A stretch of DNA of 64,000 nt from Isoetes taiwanensis (taxonomy: Eukaryota; Streptophyta; Lycopodiopsida; Isoetales; Isoetaceae). Location: assembly GCA_021234155.1 (NCBI GenBank), contig JAJEKV010000005.1:28360689-28424688 (forward strand), written 5' to 3'. Of the stretch, positions 44,271 through 55,837 are shown piece by piece; position 1 is the first letter of the stretch; each line of letters starts with the position of its first letter. Under the pieces are notes generated by a model. The model was not told the origin of the DNA. It ran no database searches and was given only the letters and a program-made list of their open reading frames with translations. The translations under genes were made by a program, and so were the position numbers.

Positions 44271-44975
44271 TCAACACTTTCATTAGGCCCTTTTTTAGCC
44301 CCTTAGTTTGGTATGGAAAAAACTAACAAATTTAAAGACTTGAAGAAGTTAGACATTGAAACAAATAGCAAGTGCACTAAAGTGACAAAAAGGCCTTGTA
44401 TTCAAAGTTTTCAAAATAACTACAAAATTAAAAGCAAAATTGTAAAAAATGTATATTGTCATAACACCAAAGCATTTTCCCATTTGCGACGCCTGCCTTA
44501 ACGAACGAACATAAATTTTGAAAATCTCATTTCGTGACTCGTTAAGCCGTAATCATCAGAGCTATTCGTGTCCTCTGCTTTAAATCAAAAGCAGATGAAC
44601 TTGAATGATCTTTCTCATCACTGTCTATCAATAAAACTTCATCTTCATCTCTAGCAACTTTTTTAGGTGTTTTACCAGATGCTAATCTTAGTAGCGCTTG
44701 AGATATAGCAAGCAACATGTTAGCAGAAGCTCTGCTCACAACAAACTCAAAGGAATCTAGAGCAACCTTTCTAGTACCTTAATTCTGTTGACTTGTAGTG
44801 CTTCCAAAGCTCTTTTCGTGAGGGATTCTAAAGCTCGAATGTCTCTTAACAAGATATGAACAACTTAAATGTGTGTATCGAATGTCTTTCAACAAGATAT
44901 AAACAATTTAAGTGTGTATTAAGGTGTTTGAAATTGAACGTGGAAACATCAAGTCCATATGTAAATCTCATCATT
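44271..44975. other. No recognisable gene
   Basis: Two short Lys/Ser-rich ORFs without signatures (44313-44501 plus, 44542-44739 minus). Confidence 0.35.
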
Positions 44976-45048
44976 ATTCGGAGGACTCGAAATTGCCAAC
45001 CACAAGGTTAAAAGCCTTGCGCTCTAGAAACTGAGCTAGAACGACAAC
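44976..45048 (-). tRNA. tRNA-Lys(TTT) pseudogene or SINE head
   Basis: The minus strand reads GTCGTTC as acceptor strand, TAGCTCAGTTTCTAGAGC as D-arm, and CAAGG-CTTTTAA-CCTTG, a perfect anticodon arm with anticodon TTT. The T-arm (GGCAATTTCGAGTCCTCC) no longer pairs, and the 3' acceptor strand matches only in part. It is therefore a tRNA-Lys-derived pseudogene or the head of a tRNA-Lys SINE. Confidence 0.6.
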
Positions 45049-46400
45049 ATGTAAATGAGTAACTAAAATTCCCCTTCTACTTAAAGCTTATGTGATATAA
45101 GATCCAGCTAGTGGTAATACTACTATAAAATCTTAATATATAACGGTTTAGTGTGCTGGATCTAGCCCTAGAGGGCTATGATTAGACAGCTAAGATTTGT
45201 TTTTAGATCACGACTAACCCTAGTATGCCCATTGTTGAACATGAAGGAGGGGTCGAGTTGCAAATCCTCACCACAGATGAACCCAGACCCAAAAGCCTTG
45301 GATGTAAGCCTTACACCTATTTTTTTTTTGTTTGGTCGATAGTAGTAAAGATGGTGCTTCATCGCTCCCAGTGTTGTATTTTGTGGCGGATTTATTGTTC
45401 CTGTGTAACATTGTGGGACTCAACATTTCAAAAAAAAGATAACAGTTTTGTCAACAAAGTAAAAATGATAATCGACTCGCAAATTGCAACACTCCAGGTC
45501 CATTTGTGCATGGTAATACTCTTTTTCTTCTGTAGATCTTTTTGCTCTTAACTTATATATGAAGTTTTATTCCAATTTATGCTTCATCTTTAGGTTTTTT
45601 TGATAAGGAATCACATATAGATGCATTTGAAGATTGAATTATGTAATGCTATCATATAGACAATGTAGAAGAACAGATTGTTGGAGGTTTGCTACTTGTG
45701 AGGCAATATTACAATGTCAGGGGTGGGCATGATTGTAAGTTGCCTTTTCCATGATTGTCCGACAAATTTAGGAAACACGATTCTCCCTTTATACTATTGT
45801 TGTTTCGTTTTCTGATTATTCCATCTATCAAGGTGGAGTATTACTGGACTATTTATTTTTTGACATGCAAAGGCTTGCCTTTTCGCGAAAAGAAAAATTT
45901 TATCTGGAGTAATCACTCATGTGTACATAGTAGTGATTTTGGCATGAATTAGATAATTTTGTTTCAAGATAACTCAATAGTAAGCAGGATATGACTAGCA
46001 TAAGGATATAGATTGTTACATCTATTCTTTTGTGAATTCTAGCGTAATAAAAAATATGTTACTTTTCAGTCTTATAATGAAATAAAAGTTCAACTTTGCT
46101 CGCTAAAATTGTGTGCTGATAAGGCTTGAAGGAGGCTCGTGCAAACTTTTTTCCTCAAGCTTCAGTTACGTGTAATTCGACTTTCGGCCTATTAGACCAC
46201 TTCCAAATTCCTGAAGAGTTATGAACGATTCATGCATGCAACAAGTTTATATGATTTCAAGGAGTAACTACCCCAACTGTGGAAGGGCAATTGACCAGCA
46301 TGATCTATAGGTAGAAGATCCTCTCAATTTAAATATTCTATTGCATGTTTTGCAAAGGCAATAAGTTTGCAAGGCATTCAAATTATCATACTAAGCCTTA
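45049..46400. other. No recognisable gene
   Basis: AT-rich; the ORF at 45225-45551 has no signature. Confidence 0.35.
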
Positions 46401-46499
46401 GGGATTGATTGTTGAAGTATACTAAGCCTAGGTGGCATGCTTAATCCACCTTGCCATGTTGGCAAGGGATAGAATAGAGGGAACTTCAAGCACTTGAAG

Positions 46500-47490
46500 A
46501 GTCGGCACCCTTCCCCAAGATGAACAAGGCCAGGACTTGGCGTGGCTACCTCACCCGATGAGGGAGAGGCCGGACCCGTGAGATGGACCCGAGAAAGGTT
46601 CTTTGAGGTTGTCTTTTCCTTACAGGCGATCCTTGGGAGGCTATATGCTAATCGCCCCCCGAGGAGCTTCAGTTCCCCTATCGGACCGTTGAATCACGAT
46701 TCATAACCCCGCTTTGAGCAGGTCCAAAAAAATCCAAGATTGGTCCAAGAGAACTTAGCAAACCACGAAGCGTCCTGTGGGCGATCGTGTAAAATCCCAA
46801 GAGCTTGTTCAAGTAGAATGAGGCTCCGGAATGGCAATTTGACTTTGCCATATCGTCCAGAATAGTGAAATTACCCCAGGGACCAAGTTACACGGTCAGT
46901 TTTGACAACAAAGAAAACATGAACACTCTACATCGCAAAGATTCTCGCAGAGGCTACCTCCCTAGGCGAATTGACTACGAATGTGTTGGACATGAGCTAC
47001 TTTGGCACTTTTTGGAGCAGGGGTGGTCTTTTGCCCACGAAAATTGGTCCCAAGGTAATGTCGACATTCTAAGCCTATTGAAAAAGTCAATTCGCAGTTC
47101 TGGAGTGCGGGAGTTGCCCGTCCATTGTCAGGGCCATAGGGAGAGGACATTTGGGACAAGCTACTTCCAAAAGGTTTTAAAAGTTTGTCTTCTCTCTCTA
47201 CATGATGACACTATGCATGATCCTAGTCGAATCTTACTAGGATATGGCCTCTGAAACATAAACCCTATGTGTTGCTAGGTTATTGAAGGGTTTACGTTAT
47301 GGAGGTCGAATTTTGGTCATTTGCACTTGGGACATGGTCGAGAAGTTGCAATTGAAGATGCAAAGCAATAGGAACTGATGGAATGGGGTTTGTATCTATC
47401 CTCCTCCCGGTGTGCCAATCAGAACTCAAGTGCCGCTTTTGCAGTAGGAAGATATTGTCTGGGATTATTCTGGATGGCCGATAGATGTGA
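46500..47490 (-). repeat. ~1-kb unit S, inverted arm 1
   Basis: The reverse complement aligns along its length with 48893-49880 and with each unit of the 57.2-62.4 kb array. Shared landmarks on the unit's forward strand include TTCGGAGGC, TGGACTTAGAA, GTCGACATT, AGTCAATT and GGCCTTGTT. ORFs in either direction are not conserved between copies, so I regard it as non-coding. Confidence 0.75.
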
Positions 47491-47725
47491 CCTTGTTTTT
47501 CAGTTGCCATGGCTCTGCATGTATGTTTAGAGATGGTGCATACGGGTTTACGTTTTGGCCTCCAAAACGTAAACCCCGTATATCGCTAGGTTATTGAAAG
47601 ATTTATGTTATAGAGGTCGAGTTTTGGTCGTTTGCACTTGGGACATTGTCGAGAAGTTGCAATTGAAGATAAAAAGCAATAGGAACTGATGAATGGGGTT
47701 TGGATCTATCCTCCTCCTACTGTGG
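47258..47725 (+). repeat. Local duplication inside arm 1 with a palindrome
   Basis: 47265-47425 (GTTGCTAGGTTATTGAAGG, ACTTGGGACATGGTCGAGAA, CTGATGGAATGGGGTTT) is repeated at 47585-47705. Between them, 47541-47580 is a near-perfect palindrome (TACGGGTTTACGTTTTGG and its complement). Confidence 0.7.
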
Positions 47726-47809
47726 TAAATTTAGAAGTCAAGAGCTAATTGTATGCAGATAATTTTTAATAGAAGTACCCAAAGAGTTTTATGGAGGAGG
47801 TTGTTTAAG

Positions 47810-48715
47810 AGAAGGCAACCTAAATATTTGCCAAGGTGGCTCAAACATGCCACGTGGGCTCCAACATGCCACCTATAAGGCTCTGACATGCCAAAGTGGC
47901 TCCAACGTGCCACCTAGGCTCCAACATGTCAAGGTGGCTCAAACATGCCACGTGGGCTCCAACATGCCACCTAGGTCCTAACATGCCAAGGTTGCTCCAA
48001 CATGCCACCTAGGCTCTAACATGCCAAGGTGTCCCCAACATGCCACCTAGGCTACAAGGTGGCACAAACATGTCAAGGTGTCTCAAACATGCCATGTGGG
48101 CTCCAACATGCCACCTAGACTCTAACATGCAAAGATGGCTCCAACATGCCAACTAGGCTCCAACATGCCAACTAGGCTCTAACATGCCAAGGTGGATCAA
48201 ACATACCACGTGGGCTCCAACATGCCACCTAGGCTCCTAACATGCCAAGGTGGCCCCAGCATGCCAAGATGGCTCAAACATGCCATGTGGGCTCCAACAT
48301 GCCACCTAGGCTCTAACATGCGAAGGTGGCTCAAACATGCCACGTGGGCTCCAACATGCCACCTAGGCCCTAACATGCTAAGGTGGCTCCAATATGCCAC
48401 CTAGGCTCTAACATGCCAAGGTGGCTCCAACATGCCACCTAGGCTCTCACATGCCAAGGTGGCTCAAACATGCCACGTGGGCTCAAACATGCCACCTAGG
48501 CTCTAATATGCCAAGGTGGCTCAAACATGCCATGTGGGCTCCAATATGCCACCTAGGTTCTAAGATGCCAAGGTGGCGCAAACATGCCAAGATGGCTCAA
48601 ACATGCCGCGTAGGCCCCAACGTGCCACCTAGGCTCTAAGATGCCAAGACGACTCCAAAATGCCAAGGTGGCTCAAACATGCCAAGATGGTTCAAACATG
48701 CCAACTGCAACTTCT
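47810..48715 (+). repeat. 19-bp minisatellite, more than 40 units
   Basis: The unit is GCTCNAACATGCCANNNNG, alternating among GCCACCTAG, GCCAAGGTG and GCCACGTGG variants. The Trp/His/Pro-rich open frames in it follow from 3 x 19 bp giving a 19-residue translated period. Confidence 0.9.
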
Positions 48716-48892
48716 CGACCATGTCCCAATTGCAAAAGATCAAAACTCGACCTCCATAACGTAAACCATTTAATAATCTAGCAACACACAGAGTTTACGG
48801 TTTGGAGGCCAAAATGTGGTCATTTTTATGGATAATCTCAGTGTACAATCTCTAAACGTTCAAGCATTATCATTGCAACTGAAAAAAACGTG

Positions 48893-49880
48893 GTTCGGAT
48901 CTATCGGCCATCCAGAATAATCCCAAACAATGTCTTGCTACCTTAAAAGCAGCTCGTGACTTCTAATTGTCACCATGGGAGGATAATATATCTAAACCCC
49001 ACTCCGTCAGTTTCTCTTGCTTCATGTCTTCAACTGCAACTTCTTGACCACGTCTCAAGTGCAAATGACCAAGACCCGACCTCCAAAAGTAAACCTTTGA
49101 AGAACCTAGCAACACACAGGGTTTACATTTCGGAGGCCATATCCTAGTCAGATTTGACCAGGATCTTGCACAGTCTCATCACATAGAGAGATGGTGTTGA
49201 CACTAGAAGATGGACCGTTAAAACCTTCCGGGTGCAGTTTGTCCCAAATGTCTTTTTCCTATGGCCCTGGCAACGGACGGACAACTTTCGCACTCCAGAA
49301 CTGTGAATTGGCTCTTCCAATGGACTTAGAACATCGACATTACCCTGGGAACCAAGCTTCATAGGCAGAAGACTACCCCTTCTCCAAGAAACGCCAATGT
49401 AGCTCATGTCCAACACATTCATAGTCAATTGACATAGAAGGTGGTTGCGGATTACTGACGTCTAGAGTGTTCGTGTTTTTTTGTTGCTAAAACTGACCAT
49501 GTAACTTGACTCCGGACGATATGGAAAACTCAAATCGCCATTCTGGAGCCTCTGTACGTCCCAAACGAGAAAACACTTGGGTTTCTACACGGTAGTCCGC
49601 AGGGTGCATCACAGTTTGAAAAGTTCTCTCGGACCGATTCTTGGAATTTTTTGAACCTGCGTGAAGCAGGTTCCTTAAACAAAGGATTCCACGGTTTGAT
49701 AGGAAACCCGAGCTCCGTAGGGGGCGTTAGCGTACGGCCTCCCGGAGGAGCGCTTCCAGGAAAGGCTGCCTCAAAACATTATTGGGGTCCATCTCCTAGA
49801 GCTTGGCCTCTCCCCTCTGGTGATGTAGCCCCGCAAATTTCTGGCCTTGTTCGACATGGGGAAGGTGCCAGCTCTAGAGA
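48893..49880 (+). repeat. ~1-kb unit S, inverted arm 2
   Basis: Forward-strand copy of the unit, from AATGTCTTGCTACC and TCCGTCAGTTTCTCTTGCTT through ATTGACATAG to CTGGCCTTGTTCGACATGGG. Confidence 0.75.
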
Positions 49881-49914
49881 GAGAAAGAGAGGGAGGGAGA
49901 GGTAGAGGGAGAGC

Positions 49915-50180
49915 ATGTTGGAGCCTCGATGACATATTTGAGCCACCTTGGCATGTTGGAGCCCATTTGGCATGTTTGAGCCACCTTGGTATGTTGGAGC
50001 CACCTTGGCATGCTAGAGCCTAGGTGGCTTGTTGGAGCCCATGTGGCATGTTTGAGCCACCTTGGCATGTTTGAGCCACCTTTGCATGTTTGAGCCTAGG
50101 TGGCATGTTTGAGCCACCTTGGCATGTTTGGGCTACCTTGGCATGTCGGAGCCTATGTGGCATGTTGGAGCCCTACAACC
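49915..50180 (-). repeat. 19-bp minisatellite, inverted second block
   Basis: Units such as TGGCATGTTTGAGCCACCT are the reverse complement of the 47.8-kb array; about 13-14 units. Confidence 0.85.
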
Positions 50181-50728
50181 ATTATCTAAAGGGACAACCT
50201 ACCTAACTCAAGGTCAACTATCAGCTTACGAACTACGGCTAAGCTCATTTTCAGAAAACATCTTGAATCTATGGAGAATACCGTGCCTCTATTCCATTCC
50301 ATATGATATATGCTTGGTTCGGAATCAAGTACCAAAAGAAAAAAATTCTGAAATAAACTTGGATGTGTTTGTAGAGGATGATCTGCAAAGGAGAAAAATA
50401 CAATTGATATTATCAAGAAAAAGTTATATTGTAGGTGTTGTATAGGTTTTTTTGATAAGATACAAGGCTATTGATCTATTTATTAATTTATTTTCTTCGT
50501 CTCTTCGAAGTAACACTTGTGTTATGTAGCTGAACTTGTAGGTTCTAATATATTTGTATAATTTGCACCTGAGGTTGGTTGAAAAGAACGAAGAAAGATT
50601 TAGATAAAATCAAGAAGAATAGGTTCAGCAGCTTCACCATCAAAAATTTGGCCACATCTTTCTATACTTTGTCTGTATAAAAGAGCAAGGATGGCCACAA
50701 AGCAAGTCCAAATATAAAACAACTCTAA
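50181..50728. other. No recognisable gene
   Basis: AT-rich; probably the 3' flank of the minus-strand hevein-like gene. Confidence 0.35.
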
Positions 50729-51229
50729 TTATGATGACGACGACGATTGCAATGGCAATGGTTGTGATGGTGATATAGATGAAGGAGAAGGAGACGGGGA
50801 CAGAGATGGAGATGAAGATGGGGAGGAAGAGGGAGATGGTAGAGGTGCAATACTATTATTGTTACTTCCATTACATTGGCTCTGACATCCATTACCACAA
50901 TAAGCTAAAGTATTACCACAATATCCATACTTGCTACAACATTCATTATTCATACAAAGGGCATCGTTAGCTTGAATACCACATCCTCTAGTTGTGTTGG
51001 TAGTAGCAGTACTATTGCACTGGCTCTGGCATCCAATACCACAATACTCAGAAGTGGTGCCACAATAGCCAAATTGGCTGCAACATTGATTAGCATCACA
51101 AAGAGTGCCTCCAATTGCTTTACCACAATCTTGTGCTGTGGTGGCTGATAGCCCCAAGCATGTCAATAGAAGAAGAACACTTGAAATGTTGGATATACCT
51201 TGAAATGTTGAAATCTTGGATATACTTAT
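50729..51229 (-). CDS. Hevein-like protein with two chitin-binding domains; start codon missing
   Basis: The minus-strand frame is open from a TAA at 51263-51265 to the stop at 50729. It holds a hydrophobic signal-like stretch ([20 protein letters not shown]). Two complete hevein (chitin-binding type 1) domains of eight cysteines follow: one from [10 protein letters not shown] with SQFGYC, the other from [10 protein letters not shown] with SKYGYC. Both keep the Ser and aromatic residues that contact N-acetylglucosamine. A Ser/Pro-rich tail of about 45 residues ends the protein. No GH19 chitinase domain follows. No ATG occurs in frame; the best site is an ATA at 51227-51229 in a good context (ACCATAAG). 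So the start was lost, lies in an unseen exon, or is non-AUG. Likely role: secreted chitin-binding defence protein. Confidence 0.75.
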   Translation of the reverse strand: MSISKISTFQGISNISSVLLLLTCLGLSATTAQDCGKAIGGTLCDANQCCSQFGYCGTTSEYCGIGCQSQCNSTATTNTTRGCGIQANDALCMNNECCSKYGYCGNTLAYCGNGCQSQCNGSNNNSIAPLPSPSSSPSSSPSLSPSPSPSSISPSQPLPLQSSSSS

Positions 51230-51266
51230 GGTGATGTTGAATGAAGAACCAAATTTAGGGCTTTAA

Positions 51267-51296
51267 CTAGTAACGGGTGCCCGGCGTTGTCGGGCA
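51267..51296 (-). mobile_element. Helitron 3' terminus (minus strand), second copy
   Basis: Minus strand: hairpin TGCCCG-ACAACGC-CGGGCA, 7 nt, CTAG, then T. The spacing is the same as at 22167-22196. It ends about 40 bp upstream of the candidate start of the hevein ORF. Confidence 0.6.
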
Positions 51297-52900
51297 TAAA
51301 TACGGTTCTATTGCAGGAACTGAACTTAATTTCTTGCACTTGTAAATGATCTTGCCTCTTGTTGCATTTGGATAATTAACTTTTTCCTCCAGGTGGCCTA
51401 TTGATTCCTATATCTTTTAGTTTGGGTTAGTCCCATTTTTTTGGACGTGTTTTTTTTCGCATTGGACACATCACTAAAAGAGGGGCATTAATGTATGTTT
51501 TGTGGTGACTTGCTCTAGAATTGGGAATATAGGTAGAAACTTTGCCTTAAGCCTGGATAACATATAATCATAAACATGGCCATCTAAAAAAATGTTCTAA
51601 CATGGACCTTGGTGGCAACCATAATAATATATAAATTATTGGTCTATTTTTTTTTTTTATAATAGCTATATACATGTGCTTCAAACATAGATACATACGC
51701 CGATCTAGTGTGTTTTAAGTGAAGTCATGATTGTCCAATGTAGAACTTCACTTATATTGAATAAACTGCTCAGAATGCAGGTGGTAAACCAAAGAGCTGT
51801 TAGGGAGAATGTGTATATATGTGTATATGTATTGTAAAAAGCCAAACATCTATTAGGAAATGTGAATATACCACTGCTTGAAATGACATCGTTAGGCTTA
51901 TCCTTCACCAAAACTATTGTCATTCTTTTTAACTACTTTGGAAGACACCCTTGATTTAAAAGCATTAAGATATATTGATTGTAAATTTGAGGATCCCTTC
52001 TATTAATCGAAAGGCTTATCCTTCACGAAAACTATTGTCATTCTTTTTAACTACTTTGGAACACACCCTTTATCAAAAAAATATTGTGATTTATTAGACT
52101 ACTTTGTTTTCATGCAACCAACTCTAATAGAAACAATGCACATACATGATACTTCGATAATTGCAAGACAACAAAGAACAATCGTGAATGCCTTCAATCG
52201 TGAATGCCTTTTGCAAACCTCATTGCAAAAGTATAGGTTTTATTAATAAAACTCAAAATATTAAGATACTTTTGGCATTTAATATGTTAATAATCAATTA
52301 CGAAATGCATTATTGTGCAAAAGCATATGACATTTAAATAAAACTAATAGACATGTTTCATGTTTACACATCAAATCGAATTTATGTTCGTCAACGCTAG
52401 AGCACTTCTTTGGGTTCACAAAGAGTGCATGTGCAACATAACCATGGCTTTTATTCACCTATCCTTAATATACACAATGTTGTTATAAAGTTGTGGGGAT
52501 TCCCGAATCATGTGCTATTTAAACTAATGCATTCTGCTTCATAGAAGAGCTTGGGAAACCGTTATACAACATTCTGCTTCATAGAAGAGCCTAGGGTAAC
52601 CGTTATATATAAGCAACCTTTTTTCCTTGGAACGGACATTAACCTTTTTTTTCCTTGCAAGGGACATTGTGTGCTCCTCCCAGCACCTTCAAAGATGTGA
52701 CGTTCCACATATTTATATGTCTTTTTGAGTATAAATACATGACACGTCATTATGAATAATTAATGGCACATTAATTATTCATAAGCTAAGCTTAGCTATG
52801 TTAATAATTCATTATTAAAGTGGAAACCTAACCTAAAACCCTAATTCGAATTTAGGGCTTAACCTAATATTAAAAAGGGCTAAAATACCAAATTAGCTAA
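51297..52900. other. No gene; local duplications
   Basis: GGCTTATCCTTCAC followed by ACTATTGTCATTCTTTTTAA occurs at 51894 and 52013 (119-bp period). CATTCTGCTTCATAGAAGAG occurs at 52529 and 52570. The region may be Helitron interior. Confidence 0.45.
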
Positions 52901-54590
52901 TATTAACCAACCTAAAGTCGCCACCTGGCCCAAATCGATTGGGCAAGGCAGAGTTTCCAATTTGGGACACCCAAATTGGGGGTTGCACCCCAATTTGCCC
53001 CAATTCGATTTGGGGCAATTGGAGATGGAGGAGGAGATGCTGCCCAACCCTGAGATGCTGTTCGACTCTGTTCCAGCCAGAAGGATGGCGACCCAGAGGG
53101 ATAGTGGAGCTAGCTATGGTTCCGATTAGTACATAGTTAGCTTAGTTGTGATTCTAGTAGGTTAGCGCCTCTGTTAGGCTTCTTTGTTGATCTATAGTGT
53201 AGCGCCTCTCTGTGGTGTGTTCTCTCTCTGTTTTTCTCTGTGGTTTACCTGTTAGGCTAACCCTTGATTGATATGGTGAGTATTCTTATCTCTAGTTACT
53301 GTATGTGCTTTGGTTGATGGTTTAGTAGTTCTTTGCCTAGTTAGCACTCCAGAGATGGGGGATTAGGGGTAGAGACCTCTGAGCCCATGTATTGTAGTAT
53401 GCTCCTAGATAGAGCCCTGTATTATTCCCATTAGATGCGGCCTGTGTACAAGATCCCACCGAGCTGTGGAATCTATGGCATCATTGAAGCACCAGATAAG
53501 GGGCCGTAGTGATGAAGTGTGGGGTGAAGTCTCGCCTGAGCATAAAAGGCTACGGGGACTCCTTCAGTGAGCTAGGCCTAATAGCCGGTCACGTAGAGGG
53601 CCGGGTATGGGTCTGACACTCCCTAGATACAGTGGTGTGACCATCCTGTACTTTGAAGATAAAGTTAGGGGAGTAGGTCGGGTACGGATGCGGAGGTCGC
53701 TGATATGGCACGTATTCTCTAGCTCACCCATGGATTCACTGCGACTCTGGGAAGGGACACTTCTCTGACATGCCTCATCAGACCGGGGAGATGTAACCCA
53801 GAGTAGTCCCGAAGGGTGATACCTTGGGATTGCGTCTCCGGCAAGCTACAATGGCGCCATAGCTTGATTCAGCTCATCTGCAAAGTGTGCACAGGAGGGG
53901 CGGATGGAATGGAAAACCCTAGCCACTGTTCTATGCCAGCCAACGCCAGGTTATACCTCTGTCTGCTGATCTCTTGAGACCGAGCCGTCGTCCATCCTCA
54001 CAGGAGTCTGAGCCGGGGTAGAACCTGGGGTTTGGGGTGTTTTCCTTAGGACTAGATGCATCTTCTTTGCCGTTAGTACTTGGATGGATGTGCCACCCTT
54101 CGTGGTGGTTATTTATGTATGATTTATGTTGTATGCTAACATGTATTCACGCTTCCGCGACTTAGGAGTCCCATTGAAGGCATGGGCCGAATGACACCTC
54201 CGTGTCCTTCACCCGGGCATCTTTCTATGGATGGTCCGAGTTAGACGGAGGGCTCTGCTCATGGTGAGCTGGTTGCCATGGGAGGGGGGAAGTCCCTGTA
54301 TGTATACGTCGGGAGTGCCGTATATGTTCAGGGAGCGTCACAAAAGACCTACCTTACAAAAACATCCTTGTTTGATTCCATGGGTGGCCCATATTGATCC
54401 AAGATCATATAATATTGATCTCACCATCCTGTTAAGCGAAAAGAAATGTAAGCAATGTTTGAAGCAGCAGTACATTCTATTATCCTACTGACATATATGA
54501 TGGATCTATACAAAACTTTCAGCAGAACATCAACATCAGGTTCAGTAGAGTAGCAGTACATCCTATTATCCTATCTTCTTTATTAAAAAG
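52901..54590. other. No recognisable gene
   Basis: GC content rises at 53350-54250. It might be LTR-element sequence, but no LTR pair, PBS or protein motif was found. Confidence 0.3.
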
Positions 54591-54595
54591 GGAGA

Positions 54596-54891
54596 GTGTT
54601 GGGTTCCGTGCTATGTGCAGACGCATGCGGCGTTCCATCTCCGCTTGCGGGACGTTTATTTTTTGAATCTCTTAACCCCTCTCAAGCTTTGCTTTTAGAA
54701 GAATGGAGCGAATCCACCATAGCCCCTCTCCCTTACGGCACAGCTTTAGTTGGAGCTACGAAGTTTGAAATCAGTGTTCGATTTGTTTCTGGAGTCTGCT
54801 TTGAGCGGAGGCGATCCTCATGGCGAACAAGAAGATCTGGCCGTTTTAGCTGACCATGCTTTGCGCCAATATATTTTCGAGTATCATCAGC
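54596..54891 (+). CDS. Possible exon(s) of an unrecognised gene
   Basis: Two frames joined by a shift near 54775 look protein-like: LNPSQALLLEEWSES and YGTALVGATKFEISV, then DLFLESALSGGDPHGEQEDL and HALRQYIFEYHQQ, the last ending at CAGCAG/GTCCGT, a plausible splice donor at 54892. No family recognised. The CACTA element begins 280 bp downstream and may lie in the following intron. Confidence 0.3.
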
Positions 54892-55184
54892 AGGTCCGTC
54901 ATTCCTCTGTTTTCTTTTTCTTTCCATTTCCGTCTTCTTTATTTACTTTTAATCCAAAATGCTTAAAATCCTGTTTTGCATTACCGCAACTCAGAGATGC
55001 CACATGTTGTATCTATAGACATGGAGTCGACAGCCAAAGTAGCCACAGGCTCCACCTTTTTTAGTGCTTCCAATTCCATCTCCATTTCACAATGTCTGCA
55101 AAGAATTCTCGGATCCATTTGCAAGGAACAGATTTAATGTTTTATTAGTCATATTAATGGTTCCATGTTCATTACAAAAAAATT

Positions 55185-55562
55185 GCCCTGTTACGACGTC
55201 TATTACGACGTCCAGACGTCGTTTGAACGTCGATGAACGATGCCAAAAAGTCGATGAACGACGCCTTATAACGACGTCGCGCACGCCGCTTTACGACGCG
55301 GACAGCGCCGCTATATAAGCGTCGCAGCGGCGCCGCCTTAAAGCGACGGCGTGGCGTCGTTCAACGACGCCACGCACCGCGTGGGCTGCACGCCGAGGCG
55401 GCGGTGGCGTCGGCAGCGGAGTTGTCGACGTGGGCAGCGTGCGTGTTTGACGTCGTTTAACGACGTCATCGCATTACACGCGGCGACCACGCTGCCGGGC
55501 GGCCGGTAGGGCGTTGCCGGTAGCCGTTGTCGACGTGGCAGCCACGTAAGCAACGTCGTTAC
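55185..55562. repeat. CACTA left subterminal repeat region
   Basis: Dense direct and inverted GACGTCGTT/AACGACG motifs, strongly GC-rich against AT-rich flanks. Motifs of this type recur at 56742-56826. Confidence 0.8.
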
Positions 55563-55837
55563 GTGTATTAAAAAAAAAAAATTTAATTTTTTTTTTTTTA
55601 TAAATTGAAAAAAAATAATAATAATACATTTATTATGAATGAAGTTAATACATTTAATTTAAAGCCTATAAAATGAATTTAACCAATAAAGAAATATAAG
55701 ATTTTAACGTCATTAAATGATGTCGCTTAAATATATTAAAAAATACAAAAATAAATGAAGCCCCAATTTTTTTAGCTAAATACATTAATCAATAAATTAA
55801 GCTAAATACATTAATCAATACATTAAGCATATTGAAA

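Noticed and set aside
44976-45048. Functional tRNA-Lys gene
   Set aside because: The T-arm does not pair and the acceptor stem matches only partly.
48192-48639. Open frames with repeated Lys-His-Ala-Thr-Trp phrases, as if a repeat protein
   Set aside because: The frames are the translation of a 19-bp minisatellite (57 bp = 19 codons). They appear on both strands and in several frames, and no start or domain supports a protein.
47810-48715. CRISPR-like array
   Set aside because: Units are directly adjacent 19-bp variants with no unique spacers, in a plant nuclear context. It is a minisatellite.
50729-50880. GH19 chitinase catalytic domain after the hevein domains
   Set aside because: The frame ends in a Ser/Pro-rich tail and a stop; no catalytic domain follows downstream.
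52901-54590. LTR retrotransposon
   Set aside because: The base composition shift is suggestive, but I found no LTR pair, primer site, TSD or coding motif.
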